A stretch of 64,000 nucleotides of DNA, taken from assembly GCA_030528285.1 (NCBI GenBank), contig JAUMZE010000001.1:186001-250000 (forward strand). Direction: 5' to 3'. This stretch comes from Aerococcus sp. (GTDB lineage Bacteria; Bacillota; Bacilli; Lactobacillales; Aerococcaceae). The notes below the pieces were generated by a model. That model was not told the DNA's origin, made no database searches, and saw only the letters and a list, made by a program, of their open reading frames with translations. Made by a program: the position numbers and the translations under genes. Of the stretch, positions 39,244 to 51,491 are shown one piece after another; within the stretch, counting starts at the first letter, position 1, and each line of letters begins with the position of its first letter.

Positions 39244-39525
39244 TTAACGAATAGATGTGGCTTTGTCAGATTTTGCATGGCCACGGAAAGTACGTGTAGG
39301 CACAAATTCACCTAATTTGTGGCCTACCATGTCTTCTTGAATGTAAACAGGAACATGTCTACGTCCATCGTGAACAGCGATCGTCAACCCAATGAAGTTT
39401 GGGAAGATCGTTGAACGACGGGACCAAGTTTTAATGACTTGTTTTTTAGATTGGTCTTGTTGAGCTTCGACTTTTTTCATTAAATGTTCGTCGACAAAAG
39501 GTCCTTTTTTAATACTACGACTCAT
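39244..39525 (-). CDS. rpsS: 30S ribosomal protein S19
   Basis: 93 residues, head protein forming a complex with S13. [18 protein letters not shown] at the start and [19 protein letters not shown] at the end are diagnostic. Confidence 0.98.
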   Translation of the reverse strand: MSRSIKKGPFVDEHLMKKVEAQQDQSKKQVIKTWSRRSTIFPNFIGLTIAVHDGRRHVPVYIQEDMVGHKLGEFVPTRTFRGHAKSDKATSIR

Positions 39526-39562
39526 ACTCTAGACTCCTTTCGTTCGATTTTAGATCTCGATA

Positions 39563-40405
39563 CTATTTCTTGTTACGACGACGGCGAACAATCAGTTTAT
39601 TGCTGCGCGCTTTGCCTTTACGTGTCTTCACGCCACGAGCAGGTTTACCCCATGGAGTTTTCTGATGTTTCAACCCAATAGGTGCTTTACCTTCCCCACC
39701 ACCATGAGGGTGATCGTTAGGGTTCATGACAGACCCACGAACGGTTGGACGTTTGCCCATCCAACGTGAACGTCCTGCTTTACCAAGACGAACGAGTTCG
39801 TGTTGTTCATTACCAACAGCACCAATCGTTGCACGGCAAGTACCTAAAATCAAACGCATTTCCCCGGAAGAGAGACGAACGAGCACATATTTAGAGTCTT
39901 GTTCGCGGCCGAGCACCTGAGCACTAGTCCCAGCTGAACGTACCAAGGCGCCACCTTTACCAGGTTTCACTTCAATGTTGTGAACCACGGTACCAACAGG
40001 AATGTTCTTGAGCATCAAGGCGTTCCCGGTTTGGATATCGACACTGTCACCAGAAACGATGCGGTCTCCAACATTCAAACCCCGTGGATGAATGATGTAA
40101 GCTTTCACACCGTCAACATAATGGATCAAAGCGATATTTGCGGAACGGTTTGGATCGTATTCGATAGCTTTTACGATACCTTCGACATTGTCATGGCGAC
40201 GTTTGAAGTCGATGATACGGTAAGCTTGTTTGTGTCCACCACCTTGATGGCGAACGGTGATGCGGCCTTGGTTGTTACGGCCAGCACGTTTGGATTGCTT
40301 ATCTAATAAGCTCTTTTCTGGTTTAGATTTCGTAATAACTGAGAAATCATAACCGGACATGTTACGACGACCATTTGAAGTCGCTTTGTACACTTTAATC
40401 GCCAC
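39563..40405 (-). CDS. rplB: 50S ribosomal protein L2
   Basis: 280 residues; essential for subunit association and near the peptidyl-transferase centre. Contains the conserved C-terminal [22 protein letters not shown] with the functionally important histidine, and [18 protein letters not shown] at the N-terminus. Confidence 0.98.
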   Translation of the reverse strand: MAIKVYKATSNGRRNMSGYDFSVITKSKPEKSLLDKQSKRAGRNNQGRITVRHQGGGHKQAYRIIDFKRRHDNVEGIVKAIEYDPNRSANIALIHYVDGVKAYIIHPRGLNVGDRIVSGDSVDIQTGNALMLKNIPVGTVVHNIEVKPGKGGALVRSAGTSAQVLGREQDSKYVLVRLSSGEMRLILGTCRATIGAVGNEQHELVRLGKAGRSRWMGKRPTVRGSVMNPNDHPHGGGEGKAPIGLKHQKTPWGKPARGVKTRKGKARSNKLIVRRRRNKK

Positions 40406-40416
40406 GTTGATTCCTC

Positions 40417-40713
40417 CTATTCTTCGGTTTGTTCTGCTGGGAAGATATCAATAGAATCTCCTTCAGCTAACGTTACAACAGCTTTGCGACGTTTACGGGT
40501 CATGCCAGCGTAACGGCCGACACGTTTAACCTTTGGATGTACGTTCAAGATGTTAACGTTCGTCACGGTCACGTTGAAAAGTTTTTCAACAGCTTGGCGG
40601 ACGTGCGTTTTGTTAGCGCGAACGTCTACTTCAAAGGTGTATTTGTTGTCATCCATATCATCCATCGTTTTTTCGGTGATGATAGGACGCAAAATAACAT
40701 CTTCTGCGAACAT
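40417..40713 (-). CDS. rplW: 50S ribosomal protein L23
   Basis: 98 residues; at the tunnel exit, main docking site for trigger factor and [14 protein letters not shown] at the N-terminus and ...[22 protein letters not shown]. The stop of rplD overlaps its ATG by one base. Confidence 0.98.
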   Translation of the reverse strand: MFAEDVILRPIITEKTMDDMDDNKYTFEVDVRANKTHVRQAVEKLFNVTVTNVNILNVHPKVKRVGRYAGMTRKRRKAVVTLAEGDSIDIFPAEQTEE

Positions 40714-41336
40714 TATGCTAGCGCCTCCTCTACTTTGGAGAGTGCAGTACGGGTGATAACCACTTTATGATTGTTTTCGAGATCATAAACATTTACATGG
40801 TTTTCATCAACGAGCGTTACGTTTGCTAAGTTGCGTGCGGAACGAACTGCATTCTCGTTTTCTTTATCGATAACCACTAAGACTTTTTCGTTAGCATTCA
40901 CATTGTTTAAGACTTCTTGGAATGCTTTGGTCTTTGGTTGTTCAAATGTCAATGCATCCATAACGATGAATGCGTCATTTGCTACTTTGCGGGATAATGA
41001 TGAGCGGAGTGCTAAGCGACGAACCTTACGCGGCAATTTGTAAGCGTAAGAACGTGGCGTTGGTCCGAATACGACACCACCGCCGACCCATTGTGGGGAG
41101 CGAATAGAGCCCTGACGTGCACGACCAGTTCCTTTTTGACGCCATGGTTTTTTACCACCACCGCGAACAGCGGAACGGTTCTTAACAGCATGCGTACCAC
41201 GACGTTTAGAAGCACGTTGCATCATGATTACATCGAAAATCGCATGTTCATTTGGTTCGATAGCGAACACATCATCATTCAATTCGATTTCGCCGTTTTT
41301 GGAGCCATCTTGGTTGAATACGTTAACTTTAGCCAT
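40713..41336 (-). CDS. rplD: 50S ribosomal protein L4
   Basis: 207 residues; its extended loop lines the exit tunnel (macrolide region). The tunnel loop reads [22 protein letters not shown] without alteration at the [12 protein letters not shown] core. Between rplC and rplW. Confidence 0.98.
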   Translation of the reverse strand: MAKVNVFNQDGSKNGEIELNDDVFAIEPNEHAIFDVIMMQRASKRRGTHAVKNRSAVRGGGKKPWRQKGTGRARQGSIRSPQWVGGGVVFGPTPRSYAYKLPRKVRRLALRSSLSRKVANDAFIVMDALTFEQPKTKAFQEVLNNVNANEKVLVVIDKENENAVRSARNLANVTLVDENHVNVYDLENNHKVVITRTALSKVEEALA

Positions 41337-41355
41337 TTAAATTCCTCCTTCCCGC

Positions 41356-41988
41356 TTATTCTGCGCTATTTGCTGTTTCAATAACGACTAACGATTTCTT
41401 CGCACCTGGTACATTACCTTTAATGAGCAGGGCGTTCTTTTCAGGTAAAACTTTCACGATTTCCAAGTTTTGGATAGTCACACGTTTGCCACCCATTTGA
41501 CCTGGCAACTTTTTGCCTCTGAGGACGCGTGCTGGATCGGAAGCCATACCCATGGAACCTGGAGCACGGTGATAGTGAGAACCGTGTGCCATTGGTCCAC
41601 GTTGCTGACCATGACGTTTGATCGCGCCTTGGAAACCTTTACCTTTAGAGGTTCCCGTCACATCAACAATGTCGCCTGCTTGGAACGTTTCCACCGTTAC
41701 TTCCTGTCCAACTTCGTACTCACCAAGCTCAACATTTCTGATTTCGCGAATGAAGCGCTTAGGAGTCGTGTCTGCTTTTTTCACATGACCTTTTTCTGGT
41801 TGGTTTGCTAATACTTCACGTTTGTCATCGAAACCTAATTGGATAGCTTCGTAACCGTCAGTTTCCAAGTTCTTCACTTGTAAAACTACATTAGGAGCAG
41901 CTTCAACAACTGTTACAGGAACAAGTTCACCGGCTTCGTTAAAGTATTGGGTCATTCCAACCTTTTTACCTAAGATTCCTTTAGTCAT
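41356..41988 (-). CDS. rplC: 50S ribosomal protein L3
   Basis: 210 residues; assembly initiator whose loop approaches the peptidyl-transferase centre. [12 protein letters not shown] at the start and GHRP-like segment [20 protein letters not shown] with the conserved HGSHYHRxPGSxG. Second gene of the operon. Confidence 0.98.
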   Translation of the reverse strand: MTKGILGKKVGMTQYFNEAGELVPVTVVEAAPNVVLQVKNLETDGYEAIQLGFDDKREVLANQPEKGHVKKADTTPKRFIREIRNVELGEYEVGQEVTVETFQAGDIVDVTGTSKGKGFQGAIKRHGQQRGPMAHGSHYHRAPGSMGMASDPARVLRGKKLPGQMGGKRVTIQNLEIVKVLPEKNALLIKGNVPGAKKSLVVIETANSAE

Positions 41989-42061
41989 GATTACACCTCC
42001 GAATTTTTATTTTTAATAATTAAATTATTAACGTGATTAATATAATAGAAGAGATCCGTCA

Positions 42062-42370
42062 TTACAGTTTAATTTCGATGTCAACACCGGATGGTAAGTC
42101 GAGTTTCATCAATGCATCAACGGTTTTGGGCGTTGGATTGATGATGTCTACCAAACGTTTGTGGGTGTGCATTTCAAACTGTTCGCGTGAGTCTTTGTAT
42201 TTATGCGTTGCGCGGATAACAGTAAAAAGGGACCGTTGTGTTGGCAATGGAACAGGTCCTGATACTTGGGCACCTGTACGTTTTGCGGTTTCAACGATCT
42301 TCTGTGCTGATTGATCCAGCGCACGATGTTCATACGCCTTCAAACGAATTCTGATCTTCTGGTTTGCCAT
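42062..42370 (-). CDS. rpsJ: 30S ribosomal protein S10 (NusE)
   Basis: 102 residues; ribosomal head protein and, with NusB, a transcription antitermination factor. [20 protein letters not shown] at the start and [18 protein letters not shown] at the end. First gene of the 29-gene S10-spc-alpha block; GAGGAGG just upstream of the ATG. Confidence 0.98.
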   Translation of the reverse strand: MANQKIRIRLKAYEHRALDQSAQKIVETAKRTGAQVSGPVPLPTQRSLFTVIRATHKYKDSREQFEMHTHKRLVDIINPTPKTVDALMKLDLPSGVDIEIKL

Positions 42371-42543
42371 GATATTTCCTCCTCGTCAGATATTGATATA
42401 AGTGACTTGCTCCGTATAAATTCCCAACACCCCCTCATGACAATGCAACCGGGTGTGTCGCAACCTTATACATCATTGCTCACTGACTGTCCCTTACCGA
42501 TGGGCATAGCAACCCCGCAGTAAAAATGAACAGCACTCTTACG

Positions 42544-42572
42544 AGTATAGAGGAAAATGTCACTGATGGCAA
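42544..42572 (-). promoter_or_regulatory. S10 operon promoter
   Basis: Minus strand TTGCCA (42567-42572), 17 bases, TATACT (42544-42549). The leader to rpsJ is about 165 bases and can form hairpins; no consensus regulator recognised. Confidence 0.8.
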
Positions 42573-42582
42573 GGATTTTCAC

Positions 42583-42632
42583 CTAAAAAAGCGGCTAAAA
42601 TCCCGCTTTTATTGAGAATGCGCTTTCTCAAT
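42583..42632 (-). terminator. Second terminator hairpin pair upstream of the S10 promoter
   Basis: Minus strand ATTGAGAA/TTCTCAAT hairpin, then AAGCGG/CCGCTT followed by TTTTTTAGG. Backs up the tuf terminator. Confidence 0.7.
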
Positions 42633-42673
42633 CACTTTGGTTTTCTATCCCTTCCCCAGGACTCCTGAGCACA

Positions 42674-42706
42674 CAAAAAAACGATGAGGGACAAATCCCT
42701 CATCGT
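42674..42706 (-). terminator. tuf terminator
   Basis: Minus strand AACGATGAGGGA / TCCCTCATCGTT stem, short loop, then TTTTTT. Confidence 0.92.
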
Positions 42707-42734
42707 TATCTCGTCTGATCAAAATATGGATTGA

Positions 42735-43925
42735 TTAAGCGTCAATCTTAGAAACAGTACCAGCACCAACCGTGTGGCCACCTTCACGAATAGAGAAGCG
42801 TGTACCTTCTTCGATAGCGATTGGGTGAATCAATTCAACTTTCATTGTCACGTTGTCCCCTGGCATAACCATTGGCGTGTCTTCTGGCAAGTGAATGATA
42901 CCGGTAACGTCAGTTGTACGGAAGTAGAATTGTGGACGGTAGTTGTCCATGAATGGCGTATGACGGCCACCTTCTTCTTTCGTCAATACATAAACTTCAG
43001 CTTCGAAGGTAGTATGTGGGGTGATGGTTCCTGGAGCAGCTAAAACTTGTCCACGTTCGATGTGGTCACGGGTAATCCCACGCAACAAAGCACCAACGTT
43101 GTCCCCAGCTTCAGCGTATTCCAAAGTTTTACGGAACATTTCAAGACCGGTAACAGTAGTCTTAGCGGTATCTTTAATACCAACGATTTCAACTTCGTCC
43201 CCAACTTTGATGGTCCCACGTTCTACACGACCAGTAGCAACAGTACCACGACCGGTAATGGTGAAGACATCTTCGATTGGCATCAAGAATGGTTTCTCGG
43301 TGTCACGTTGTGGAGTTGGGATGTATTCGTCAACAGCATCCATCAATTTGAGGATGTTTTCTTCTTGTTCTTCGTCGCCTTCGAGGGCTTTCAAAGCAGA
43401 ACCTGCGATTACAGGAATATCGTCGCCTGGGAAGTCGTATTCAGAGAGCAAGTCACGTACTTCAAGTTCAACGAGTTCCAATAATTCTGGGTCGTCTACT
43501 TGGTCCGTCTTGTTCAAGAATACTACGATGTAAGGAACACCAACTTGGCGAGCCAAGAGGATGTGTTCACGGGTTTGAGCCATTGGACCGTCAGTAGCAG
43601 CAACAACCAAGATTGCGCCGTCCATCTGAGCAGCACCAGTGATCATGTTCTTAACGTAGTCCGCGTGCCCTGGAGCATCGATATGTGCGTAGTGACGTTT
43701 TTCTGTTTCGTATTCGATGTGGGAGGTGTTGATTGTGATCCCACGTTCTTGTTCTTCAGGTGCTTTATCGATAGAAGCGTAGTCAGAAGCAGCTTCTTTG
43801 TTGATTCCACGTTTTGAAAGAACAGTAGAGATAGCAGCCGTTAACGTGGTTTTACCGTGGTCAACGTGACCAATCGTCCCAATGTTAACATGTGGTTTGC
43901 TGCGGTCGTACATTTCTTTAGCCAT
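42735..43925 (-). CDS. tuf: Elongation factor Tu
   Basis: 396-residue GTPase that delivers aminoacyl-tRNA to the ribosome. G1 GHVDHGKT, switch I RGITI, G3 DAPGH with switch II, G4 NKTD, then domains 2 and 3 ending GAGTVSKID. Last gene of the str operon but also has its own strong promoter. Codon use is highly biased, as expected for the most abundant protein. Confidence 0.99.
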   Translation of the reverse strand: MAKEMYDRSKPHVNIGTIGHVDHGKTTLTAAISTVLSKRGINKEAASDYASIDKAPEEQERGITINTSHIEYETEKRHYAHIDAPGHADYVKNMITGAAQMDGAILVVAATDGPMAQTREHILLARQVGVPYIVVFLNKTDQVDDPELLELVELEVRDLLSEYDFPGDDIPVIAGSALKALEGDEEQEENILKLMDAVDEYIPTPQRDTEKPFLMPIEDVFTITGRGTVATGRVERGTIKVGDEVEIVGIKDTAKTTVTGLEMFRKTLEYAEAGDNVGALLRGITRDHIERGQVLAAPGTITPHTTFEAEVYVLTKEEGGRHTPFMDNYRPQFYFRTTDVTGIIHLPEDTPMVMPGDNVTMKVELIHPIAIEEGTRFSIREGGHTVGAGTVSKIDA

Positions 43926-43980
43926 TGATAAATCCTCCTAATTTAAAAAGATTGCGCTGTTAATAGCATATGACAACACT

Positions 43981-44010
43981 ATTATAGAAAAGCCCGCGTG
44001 CAAAAGTCAA
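43981..44010 (-). promoter_or_regulatory. tuf promoter inside the fusA terminator hairpin
   Basis: Minus strand TTGACT (44005-44010), 18 bases, perfect TATAAT (43981-43986). The -35 lies in the descending arm of the hairpin at 43991-44046. Confidence 0.8.
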
Positions 44011-44046
44011 GAAATCTCACGGTTTCTTGCACCTTTTGCACGGACT
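43991..44046 (-). terminator. Terminator/attenuator hairpin between fusA and tuf
   Basis: Minus strand GTGCAAAAG...CTTTTGCAC outer stem with an inner GCAAGAAA/TTTCTTG stem, then GCGGGCTTTTC. Likely partial terminator within the str operon. Confidence 0.7.
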
Positions 44047-44057
44047 TCTATTCAGCT

Positions 44058-46145
44058 TTAATTATTTTTACCGTATTTCTCGATGATTTCTTCCTGAACA
44101 GACTTAGGAACTGCTTCATAATGGTCGAATGTCATTGTGAAGGTCCCACGTCCCTGTGTGCTGGAACGCAAGGTGGTTGCGTAACCAAACATCTCAGAAA
44201 GAGGTACCATGGAGTGCAATTGCAGTGCGTTTCCACGTGGTTCTTGGCCTTCGATGCGACCACGACGAGCGGAAACATGCCCCATCACATCCCCAAGATA
44301 TTCTTCTGGAACAACAACGTCTACTTTCATCATTGGTTCCAAGATCACTGGGTTAGCGGTCTTAGCAGCTTCACGCAATGCCAAGGATGCAGCAACTTTG
44401 AAGGCTGCTTCACTGGAGTCGACATCGTGGTAAGACCCATCGTAGAGACGTGCTTTAACGTCAACGAGTGGGAAGCCAGCGAGAACCCCATTTTCCATAG
44501 CATCTTTCAACCCAGCTTCAACAGATGGGATGTATTCCTTAGGCACAGCCCCACCAACGATATTGTTGATGAATTCGAAGCCGGCACCTTCTTCGTTAGG
44601 GGTGAATTCGATGTAAACATCCCCATATTGCCCTTTACCACCGGACTGACGAACGAATTTACCTTCTGCTTCCGTCTGTTTGGTGAAGGTTTCACGGTAA
44701 GATACCTGAGGTGCACCGACAGACGCTGCCACGTTAAATTCACGTTTCAAGCGGTCAACGATGATGTCCAAGTGCAACTCACCCATCCCAGCGATCACGG
44801 TTTGTCCCGTTTCATCGTCCGTTGTAGCACGGAAGGTTGGGTCTTCTTCAGCTAATTTACCTAAAGCAATTTGCATCTTGTCTTGGTCAGCCTTGGTGTC
44901 AGGTTCAATCGCTACTTCGATCACTGGTTCTGGGAAGACCATAGATTCTAAGAGCACTTCATGATCTGGGTCACACAAGGTATCCCCGGTCGTGGTGTTC
45001 TTCAAACCAACAGCTGCACAGATGTCTCCAGAGAAGACTTCATCGATTTCAGAGCGTGAGTTCGCGTGCATCAACAGCAAACGACCTACACGTTCGCGGG
45101 TGTCCTTGGTAGAGTTTTGAACGTAAGAACCAGATTGCAACGTTCCTGAGTAAACACGAACGAAGGTTAAGCGTCCAACATAAGGGTCCGTTGCCACTTT
45201 GAAGGCTAATGCAGAAAATGGTGCATCATCATTGGCACGAACTTCGATGGTTTTATCTGGGTCGTCTTTATCGGTTGCTTGGATTGGAGGTACGTCAGTA
45301 GGTGCTGGCAAGTAATCGATAACGGCGTCCAACATCATTTGAACCCCTTTGTTCTTGAACGCAGACCCACACATTACTGGGAAGAAGTCTAAGTTCAAGG
45401 TTGCTTTACGGATGGCTGCTTTCAATTGGTCAACGGTGATTTCTTCCCCATCGAGGTAAGCCATCATTAATTCGTCGTCCAAATCAGCTAAAGCTTCGAT
45501 TAAGTCTGTCCGCCATTCTTCTGCTTGATCAACGTATTCAGCTGGGATATCTTCTTCTTCGATTTGGGTTCCCAAGTCATCTTTGTAGATTTCAGCTTTC
45601 ATCGTTACCAAGTCAATGATACCGGTGAAGTTATCTTCGGCACCGATTGGCAATTGGATAGGATGAGCGTTCGCGCCTAAGCGGTCACGAATCGTATTTA
45701 CCGAATAGAGGAAGTCAGCACCAATTTTGTCCATCTTGTTAGCGAAAACAACACGTGGAACATGGTAGGTGTCTGCTTGGCGCCATACGGTTTCAGTTTG
45801 TGGTTCTACCCCGGATTGAGCGTCAAGAACCGTCACAGCCCCATCCAACACACGCAAGGAACGTTCTACTTCAACGGTGAAGTCCACGTGCCCTGGGGTG
45901 TCGATGATGTTAACGCGGTATCCCTTCCAGTGCGCAGTTGTCGCAGCGGAAGTAATGGTAATCCCACGCTCCTGTTCTTGTTCCATCCAGTCCATCTGAG
46001 AAGCACCATCATGGGTTTCACCGATCTTGTGAATACGACCACTGTAGTAGAGAACACGTTCAGTCGTGGTCGTTTTACCTGCATCGATGTGGGCCATGAT
46101 CCCGATATTTCTTGTTTTCTCAAGAGGATAATCTCTCTTTGCCAT
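44058..46145 (-). CDS. fusA: Elongation factor G
   Basis: 695-residue five-domain GTPase driving translocation. G1 [34 protein letters not shown]; domain IV with YGDVYIEF-type loop; C-terminal ...[19 protein letters not shown] start at the ATG at 46145 with AAGGAG upstream; 13 codons of in-frame extension are rejected. Between rpsG and tuf. Confidence 0.98.
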   Translation of the reverse strand: MAKRDYPLEKTRNIGIMAHIDAGKTTTTERVLYYSGRIHKIGETHDGASQMDWMEQEQERGITITSAATTAHWKGYRVNIIDTPGHVDFTVEVERSLRVLDGAVTVLDAQSGVEPQTETVWRQADTYHVPRVVFANKMDKIGADFLYSVNTIRDRLGANAHPIQLPIGAEDNFTGIIDLVTMKAEIYKDDLGTQIEEEDIPAEYVDQAEEWRTDLIEALADLDDELMMAYLDGEEITVDQLKAAIRKATLNLDFFPVMCGSAFKNKGVQMMLDAVIDYLPAPTDVPPIQATDKDDPDKTIEVRANDDAPFSALAFKVATDPYVGRLTFVRVYSGTLQSGSYVQNSTKDTRERVGRLLLMHANSRSEIDEVFSGDICAAVGLKNTTTGDTLCDPDHEVLLESMVFPEPVIEVAIEPDTKADQDKMQIALGKLAEEDPTFRATTDDETGQTVIAGMGELHLDIIVDRLKREFNVAASVGAPQVSYRETFTKQTEAEGKFVRQSGGKGQYGDVYIEFTPNEEGAGFEFINNIVGGAVPKEYIPSVEAGLKDAMENGVLAGFPLVDVKARLYDGSYHDVDSSEAAFKVAASLALREAAKTANPVILEPMMKVDVVVPEEYLGDVMGHVSARRGRIEGQEPRGNALQLHSMVPLSEMFGYATTLRSSTQGRGTFTMTFDHYEAVPKSVQEEIIEKYGKNN

Positions 46146-46208
46146 CTTGTTTATTACTCCTTTTCTTATGATTGAAAGTAACAACTTTTACACCGCATAT
46201 GTGGGAAA

Positions 46209-46252
46209 AGAGTTACTTCTCCATTCTTGATGTCTGACGGAAAAGTAACTCA
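46209..46252 (-). terminator. Intercistronic hairpin between rpsG and fusA
   Basis: GAGTTACTT / AAGTAACTC nine-base stem extended by TCC/GGA, with TTTTCC after it on the minus strand. Could attenuate or protect the upstream mRNA. Confidence 0.55.
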
Positions 46253-46259
46253 ATGATTC

Positions 46260-46730
46260 CTACCAGCGGAAGTGTGCGAAGGCTTTGTTGGCTTCTGCCA
46301 TCCGGTGGCTTTCTTCTTTACGACGAACAGCCGCACCGGTATTGTTAGCAGCATCCATGATTTCGCGGCTGAGGCGTAATTCCATTTCGCCTTCACCACG
46401 ACCGCGTGCCGCCGTTACCAACCAGCGTAACGCTAGGGTTTGGGCGCGATCTGGACGAACTTCCATAGGTACCTGGTAGTTCGCACCTCCGACACGACGA
46501 GCTTTAACCTCTAATAATGGTGAAACATTTTCCATTGCTTCTTCAAAGACTTCCATTGGTTGACGACCTGTTTCTTCGTTAATCATATTGAAAGCTTTGT
46601 AAGTGATTGTAGCAGCCTTTCCACGTTTACCATCCACCATCAAGCGGCTGATCAAACGGGTCACCAATTTAGATTTATAAATTGGATCTGGCAAAACATC
46701 TTGTTTAGCGATGTGTCCTTTACGAGGCAT
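46260..46730 (-). CDS. rpsG: 30S ribosomal protein S7
   Basis: 156 residues, primary head assembly protein near the E site. [21 protein letters not shown] at the start and [22 protein letters not shown] at the end are diagnostic. Second gene of the str operon. Confidence 0.98.
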   Translation of the reverse strand: MPRKGHIAKQDVLPDPIYKSKLVTRLISRLMVDGKRGKAATITYKAFNMINEETGRQPMEVFEEAMENVSPLLEVKARRVGGANYQVPMEVRPDRAQTLALRWLVTAARGRGEGEMELRLSREIMDAANNTGAAVRRKEESHRMAEANKAFAHFRW

Positions 46731-46773
46731 TCATTATCCTCCTTTCATAGTTAGGATTTTTAACGTTTAATTT

Positions 46774-47187
46774 TTATTTCTTAGGTTTCTTCGTCCCGTA
46801 TTTAGAACGGCCTTGTTTACGTTCATCTACACCGGCAGTATCCAAAGCACCACGGATGATGTGGTAACGTACCCCTGGCAAGTCCTTTACACGGCCCCCA
46901 CGAATCAAGACCACACTGTGTTCTTGAAGGTTGTGACCGATACCTGGGATGTAAGCCGTAACTTCGAGTAAGTTAGACAAACGAACACGCGCATATTTAC
47001 GTAACGCTGAGTTAGGTTTCTTAGGTGTCATCGTCCCAACACGAGTACATACTCCACGTTTTTGAGGAGAGTGTGTGTGAGTCGGACGGCTCTTCATTGA
47101 GTTATAACCATAGCTCAATGCAGGTGATTTTGACTTGGATTGCGATGATTTACGCGGTTTGCGTACCAATTGGTTAATTGTAGGCAT
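46774..47187 (-). CDS. rpsL: 30S ribosomal protein S12
   Basis: 137 residues, decoding-centre protein. [13 protein letters not shown], then [18 protein letters not shown], where the lysine hit by streptomycin-resistance mutations is the wild-type Lys, and [16 protein letters not shown] with the second site also wild type. ATG at 47187 after AAGGAGGAG; a 19-codon extension to 47244 is rejected. First gene of the str operon. Confidence 0.98.
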   Translation of the reverse strand: MPTINQLVRKPRKSSQSKSKSPALSYGYNSMKSRPTHTHSPQKRGVCTRVGTMTPKKPNSALRKYARVRLSNLLEVTAYIPGIGHNLQEHSVVLIRGGRVKDLPGVRYHIIRGALDTAGVDERKQGRSKYGTKKPKK

Positions 47188-47384
47188 CGACTTTTGCTCC
47201 TCCTTCCCTTTATGGGTTTTATTTGCTGGCCTTTCATGATCCACAGATCCGAGCGTGTCATAAAAGACTAAAATTAATCGAAACGCCGATTTTTGCGTTT
47301 CGCGTAGTTAGTGTACTTATGTATCAGTCAGCACGACTGTATTGATTCATATACAGGAATCTGCATACAAAAAGCACCTTCAAC

Positions 47385-47413
47385 AGGGTACCACCCTAAT
47401 TTTAGAAAGTCAA
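47385..47413 (-). promoter_or_regulatory. str operon promoter
   Basis: Minus strand TTGACT (47408-47413), 17 bases, TACCCT (47385-47390). The leader of about 190 bases has a strong GAAACGC/GCGTTTC hairpin (about 47277-47303). Confidence 0.6.
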
Positions 47414-47537
47414 TTTAAAATCCTGATCTTCTAAAAAATTCCTGGGTAAGGTGTGATAAATAAACTCGGCCAAGATTTATCCTCTATAAGGCCGCTGCTT
47501 TTCACTCAATCAATGCGTCTGATTCCAAACTTAGTAA

Positions 47538-48080
47538 CTAACTAATCTCTAGAGCCATATCATTTAACCTACAATCGAGTTGTCCTGTAAACCACTGCTT
47601 GTACACATTGACGATCCCCCCTGCAAAATAATTAATTCGAATGCTTACTGTTTTGGCGTTCTTAAGATCTGCTGGTATATCTGTATCTGATAGCACATGA
47701 TCAGCAAATATCTGCTTGAGTTTTTCCAAAAAATTTCCTGCATTATCCGAACGAATTAATACCTTATAAATGTCTTCATCTTTCTCTAAAAAACGACTGA
47801 TTTTCAATAAGAGCAGGGTTGGATGAGAAAAGAAATGCGAACACTCAAATTTCGTTAGCAAAATCAACATTTCCTTGATTATTTCCCTTTCGATTTCTTC
47901 AGTGACGCCTCTAACATCAGGATAATGCGCGTAGAAGGTTCCTCGATTAATATCTGCTCGTTTAGCAATATCTGTGACTGTGATTTTTGCGAGCGGTTTT
48001 TCCTGCAATAATTCCATATAGGCTTGTCTGATTAAATTTCTTGAGCGTTTAGCACTGCGATATTCCGCTTTTTGTCGCAT
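47538..48080 (-). CDS. TetR-family regulator next to the oleate hydratase remnant
   Basis: 180 residues; N-terminal HTH ITVTDIAKRADINRGTFYAHYPDVRGV, C-terminal domain of the DhaS/YbiH-like type common in lactic bacteria (FLEKDEDIYKVLIRSDNAGNF). Divergent from the truncated oleate hydratase. In intact loci TetR proteins are often adjacent to ohyA, so it may be the former ohyA regulator. It has no apparent intact target here. Confidence 0.88.
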   Translation of the reverse strand: MRQKAEYRSAKRSRNLIRQAYMELLQEKPLAKITVTDIAKRADINRGTFYAHYPDVRGVTEEIEREIIKEMLILLTKFECSHFFSHPTLLLLKISRFLEKDEDIYKVLIRSDNAGNFLEKLKQIFADHVLSDTDIPADLKNAKTVSIRINYFAGGIVNVYKQWFTGQLDCRLNDMALEIS

Positions 48081-48092
48081 AAGCCCTCCTCA

Positions 48093-48147
48093 AAATCCAT
48101 CAATCCCTTGCGATCTGTCTATTTCTGTATAAATCAAGGGAAACTGA
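48093..48147. promoter_or_regulatory. Inverted repeat between the tetR and oleate hydratase remnant
   Basis: CATCA...CCCTTG and CAAGGG...TGATG face each other across about 25 bases in the divergent intergenic space; a possible TetR operator. Confidence 0.4.
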
Positions 48148-48659
48148 TGATTGCACAATCCTTTATTGCTATCGTAATGAACGAATGTACTAGTGAAGTG
48201 ATCTTACGGGAGTTTCTCTATCATTGTGGCTTGGAAGCACAGATGGATGAGATCATTGCTCATGCGATTGCTATTTCTACTGTGATGCCTTATATTACCT
48301 CCCAATTTATGCCACGGACACTCACCGATCGCCCTGCAGTCATTCCACAAAGTAGCGCTAACCTCACCTTCATTGGGCAATTTGTCGAATTAGAAGGAGA
48401 TGTCGTCTTCACAGTAGAGACGAGTATGCGCACTGCTATGATTGCCGTTTACAAACTTTTGCACCTAGATCGTCTGATTACTTCCTTCTTTCAAAGGCAA
48501 TATGATATCCGTATGGTCAATGTAGCGCTTCACACATTACTGGGAAAAGATGAAATTGACGTTTCTGATCTACCAAAGATCAACCCATTAAAAATCCATT
48601 CGATGCAAAAGGAATTTGTGGATTTTGTGAATGCCATTCCTCCTGTCCCAGAATACTAA
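48147..48659 (+). pseudogene. ohyA: Oleate hydratase (MCRA family), C-terminal remnant
   Basis: 170 codons from the ATG at 48147 match the C-terminal third of oleate hydratase (fatty acid double-bond hydratase, FAD-dependent, normally about 560-600 residues): MNECTSEVILREFLYH, VMPYITSQFMPR, FIGQFVELEGDVVFTVETSMRTAMIAVY, QYDIRMV. The N-terminal FAD-binding Rossmann motif and substrate domains are missing; the sequence before residue 8 is unrelated. The fragment retains a ribosome-binding-like AAGGG. It cannot bind FAD as an enzyme. Likely an internal deletion joined the promoter region to the 3' end. A longer frame from 48072 adds only intergenic sequence. Confidence 0.85.
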
Positions 48660-48727
48660 AGCGAACGAACTGAAAATCAGTAATTTTTTTATAAATGCTT
48701 AGCCGGTTGTCTACGTTAATATATCTA

Positions 48728-48763
48728 AAAATAGGCCCTCTCGCATACGAGAGGGCCTATTTT
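48728..48763. terminator. Bidirectional terminator between the ohyA remnant and lysS
   Basis: Perfect AAAATAGGCCCTCTCG / CGAGAGGGCCTATTTT with a four-base loop. Confidence 0.93.
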
Positions 48764-48797
48764 GGATGACGGTATTCAATCGTTATTCGCTTTTTAA

Positions 48798-50357
<1,560 letters not shown>

Positions 50358-50434
50358 TTATGATCAAAAAATCACATCGTCCCTATCATAGCAGAAACCC
50401 AGAAACTTCCCTAGTAGTAAGATATTATTTTCTA

Positions 50435-51469
50435 TTATTTCTCGCGTGTATTCACCGCTTGACGGCGTGGGCGTTCACGTTTCGGTCTTGCTTCACGCTT
50501 TACAGTCTGTTCATGGAAGGCGGCTAAAATATCCAATGTCTCTTGGACGGATTCGGTCTCCATACATTGCACTTTAACTTTGGTCCCGCGCGGAATGCCC
50601 TTGAGGTAGTAACTCACCATGCTGCGAAATTCGTGAGTCGCTGCATAGTCTCCCTTGAGCTGGTTGAGACGTTGGAGATGATCCATTGCGGCTGAAACGC
50701 GCTCTGAACCAGTTTTTTCAGGTAAAAGTTTGCCCGTTTCGACATAGTGCACCATGCGATGGATCTGCCACGGATTCCCGAGAGAGGCACGCCCCACCAT
50801 GACGCCATCCACGTGGTAATGTTCCAGCGCATATTTGGCGTCTTCAGGAGTACGAATATCCCCATTTCCATAGAAAGGAATGTGCAACTGTTTCCCCACT
50901 GTATCGAGAATTTCCCAGTTGGCCTGGCCTTGGTATTGCTGTGCGCGCGTCCGTCCATGCATTGCAACCATGCTGGCACCAGCAGATTCGGCAGCAAGCG
51001 CATTCTCCACGGCAAACAGATGCTGATCGTCCCATCCGGTGCGCATCTTGACGGTGACCGGGAGACTCGTTGCCTGTACCACCTTCTCCACGCGACGATA
51101 GAGTTCTTCCGGATCGAGTAAAACTTTTGATCCCGCCCCACTCTTCACGACTTTGTTCACGGGACAGCCCATGTTGATATCGATAATAGCGGCTTTAGTG
51201 TTTTTCTCCACGAATTCAGCGGCTTCAGCGAGGGAGTCCCCACTCCCACCGAAAATCTGGAGCGACAGTGGCCACTCACTGTCCTCAATATGGAGCATAG
51301 AGAGCGTTTTTTCGTTTCTAAAGTGAATCCCCTGGTCTGAAATCATTTCACACACGACCAGACCCGCTCCTTGCTGTTTCACCATCGTTCGAAAGGCAGC
51401 ATTGGAGATCCCTGCCATGGGAGCCACAGCGATGGGGTTGGCTATTTCTATATTTCCTATCTTGATCAC
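50435..51469 (-). CDS. dusB: tRNA-dihydrouridine synthase (DusB type)
   Basis: 344-residue FMN enzyme that reduces uridine to dihydrouridine in tRNA D-loops. TIM barrel with VAPMAGISNAAFR, DINMGCPVNKVVKSGAGS (catalytic Cys), VKMRTGWDD, MHGRTRAQQY and FYGNGDI. The basic tail (KREARPKRERPRRQAVNTREK) goes beyond the family core and may bind tRNA. Downstream of hslO by about 22 bases. Confidence 0.96.
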   Translation of the reverse strand: MIKIGNIEIANPIAVAPMAGISNAAFRTMVKQQGAGLVVCEMISDQGIHFRNEKTLSMLHIEDSEWPLSLQIFGGSGDSLAEAAEFVEKNTKAAIIDINMGCPVNKVVKSGAGSKVLLDPEELYRRVEKVVQATSLPVTVKMRTGWDDQHLFAVENALAAESAGASMVAMHGRTRAQQYQGQANWEILDTVGKQLHIPFYGNGDIRTPEDAKYALEHYHVDGVMVGRASLGNPWQIHRMVHYVETGKLLPEKTGSERVSAAMDHLQRLNQLKGDYAATHEFRSMVSYYLKGIPRGTKVKVQCMETESVQETLDILAAFHEQTVKREARPKRERPRRQAVNTREK

Positions 51470-51491
51470 GATTCTCGTCCTTTTCCTTCGA

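Noticed and set aside
43998-44855. 285-codon plus-strand frame over fusA
   Set aside because: Shadow of EF-G with a Cys/Phe/His-rich, non-protein-like composition.
47376-47395. AGGGTGGTACC sequence upstream of rpsL resembling the T-box antiterminator core
   Set aside because: No T-box stem I, specifier loop or competing terminator; it overlaps the -10 of the str promoter and the downstream gene is not an amino-acid gene.
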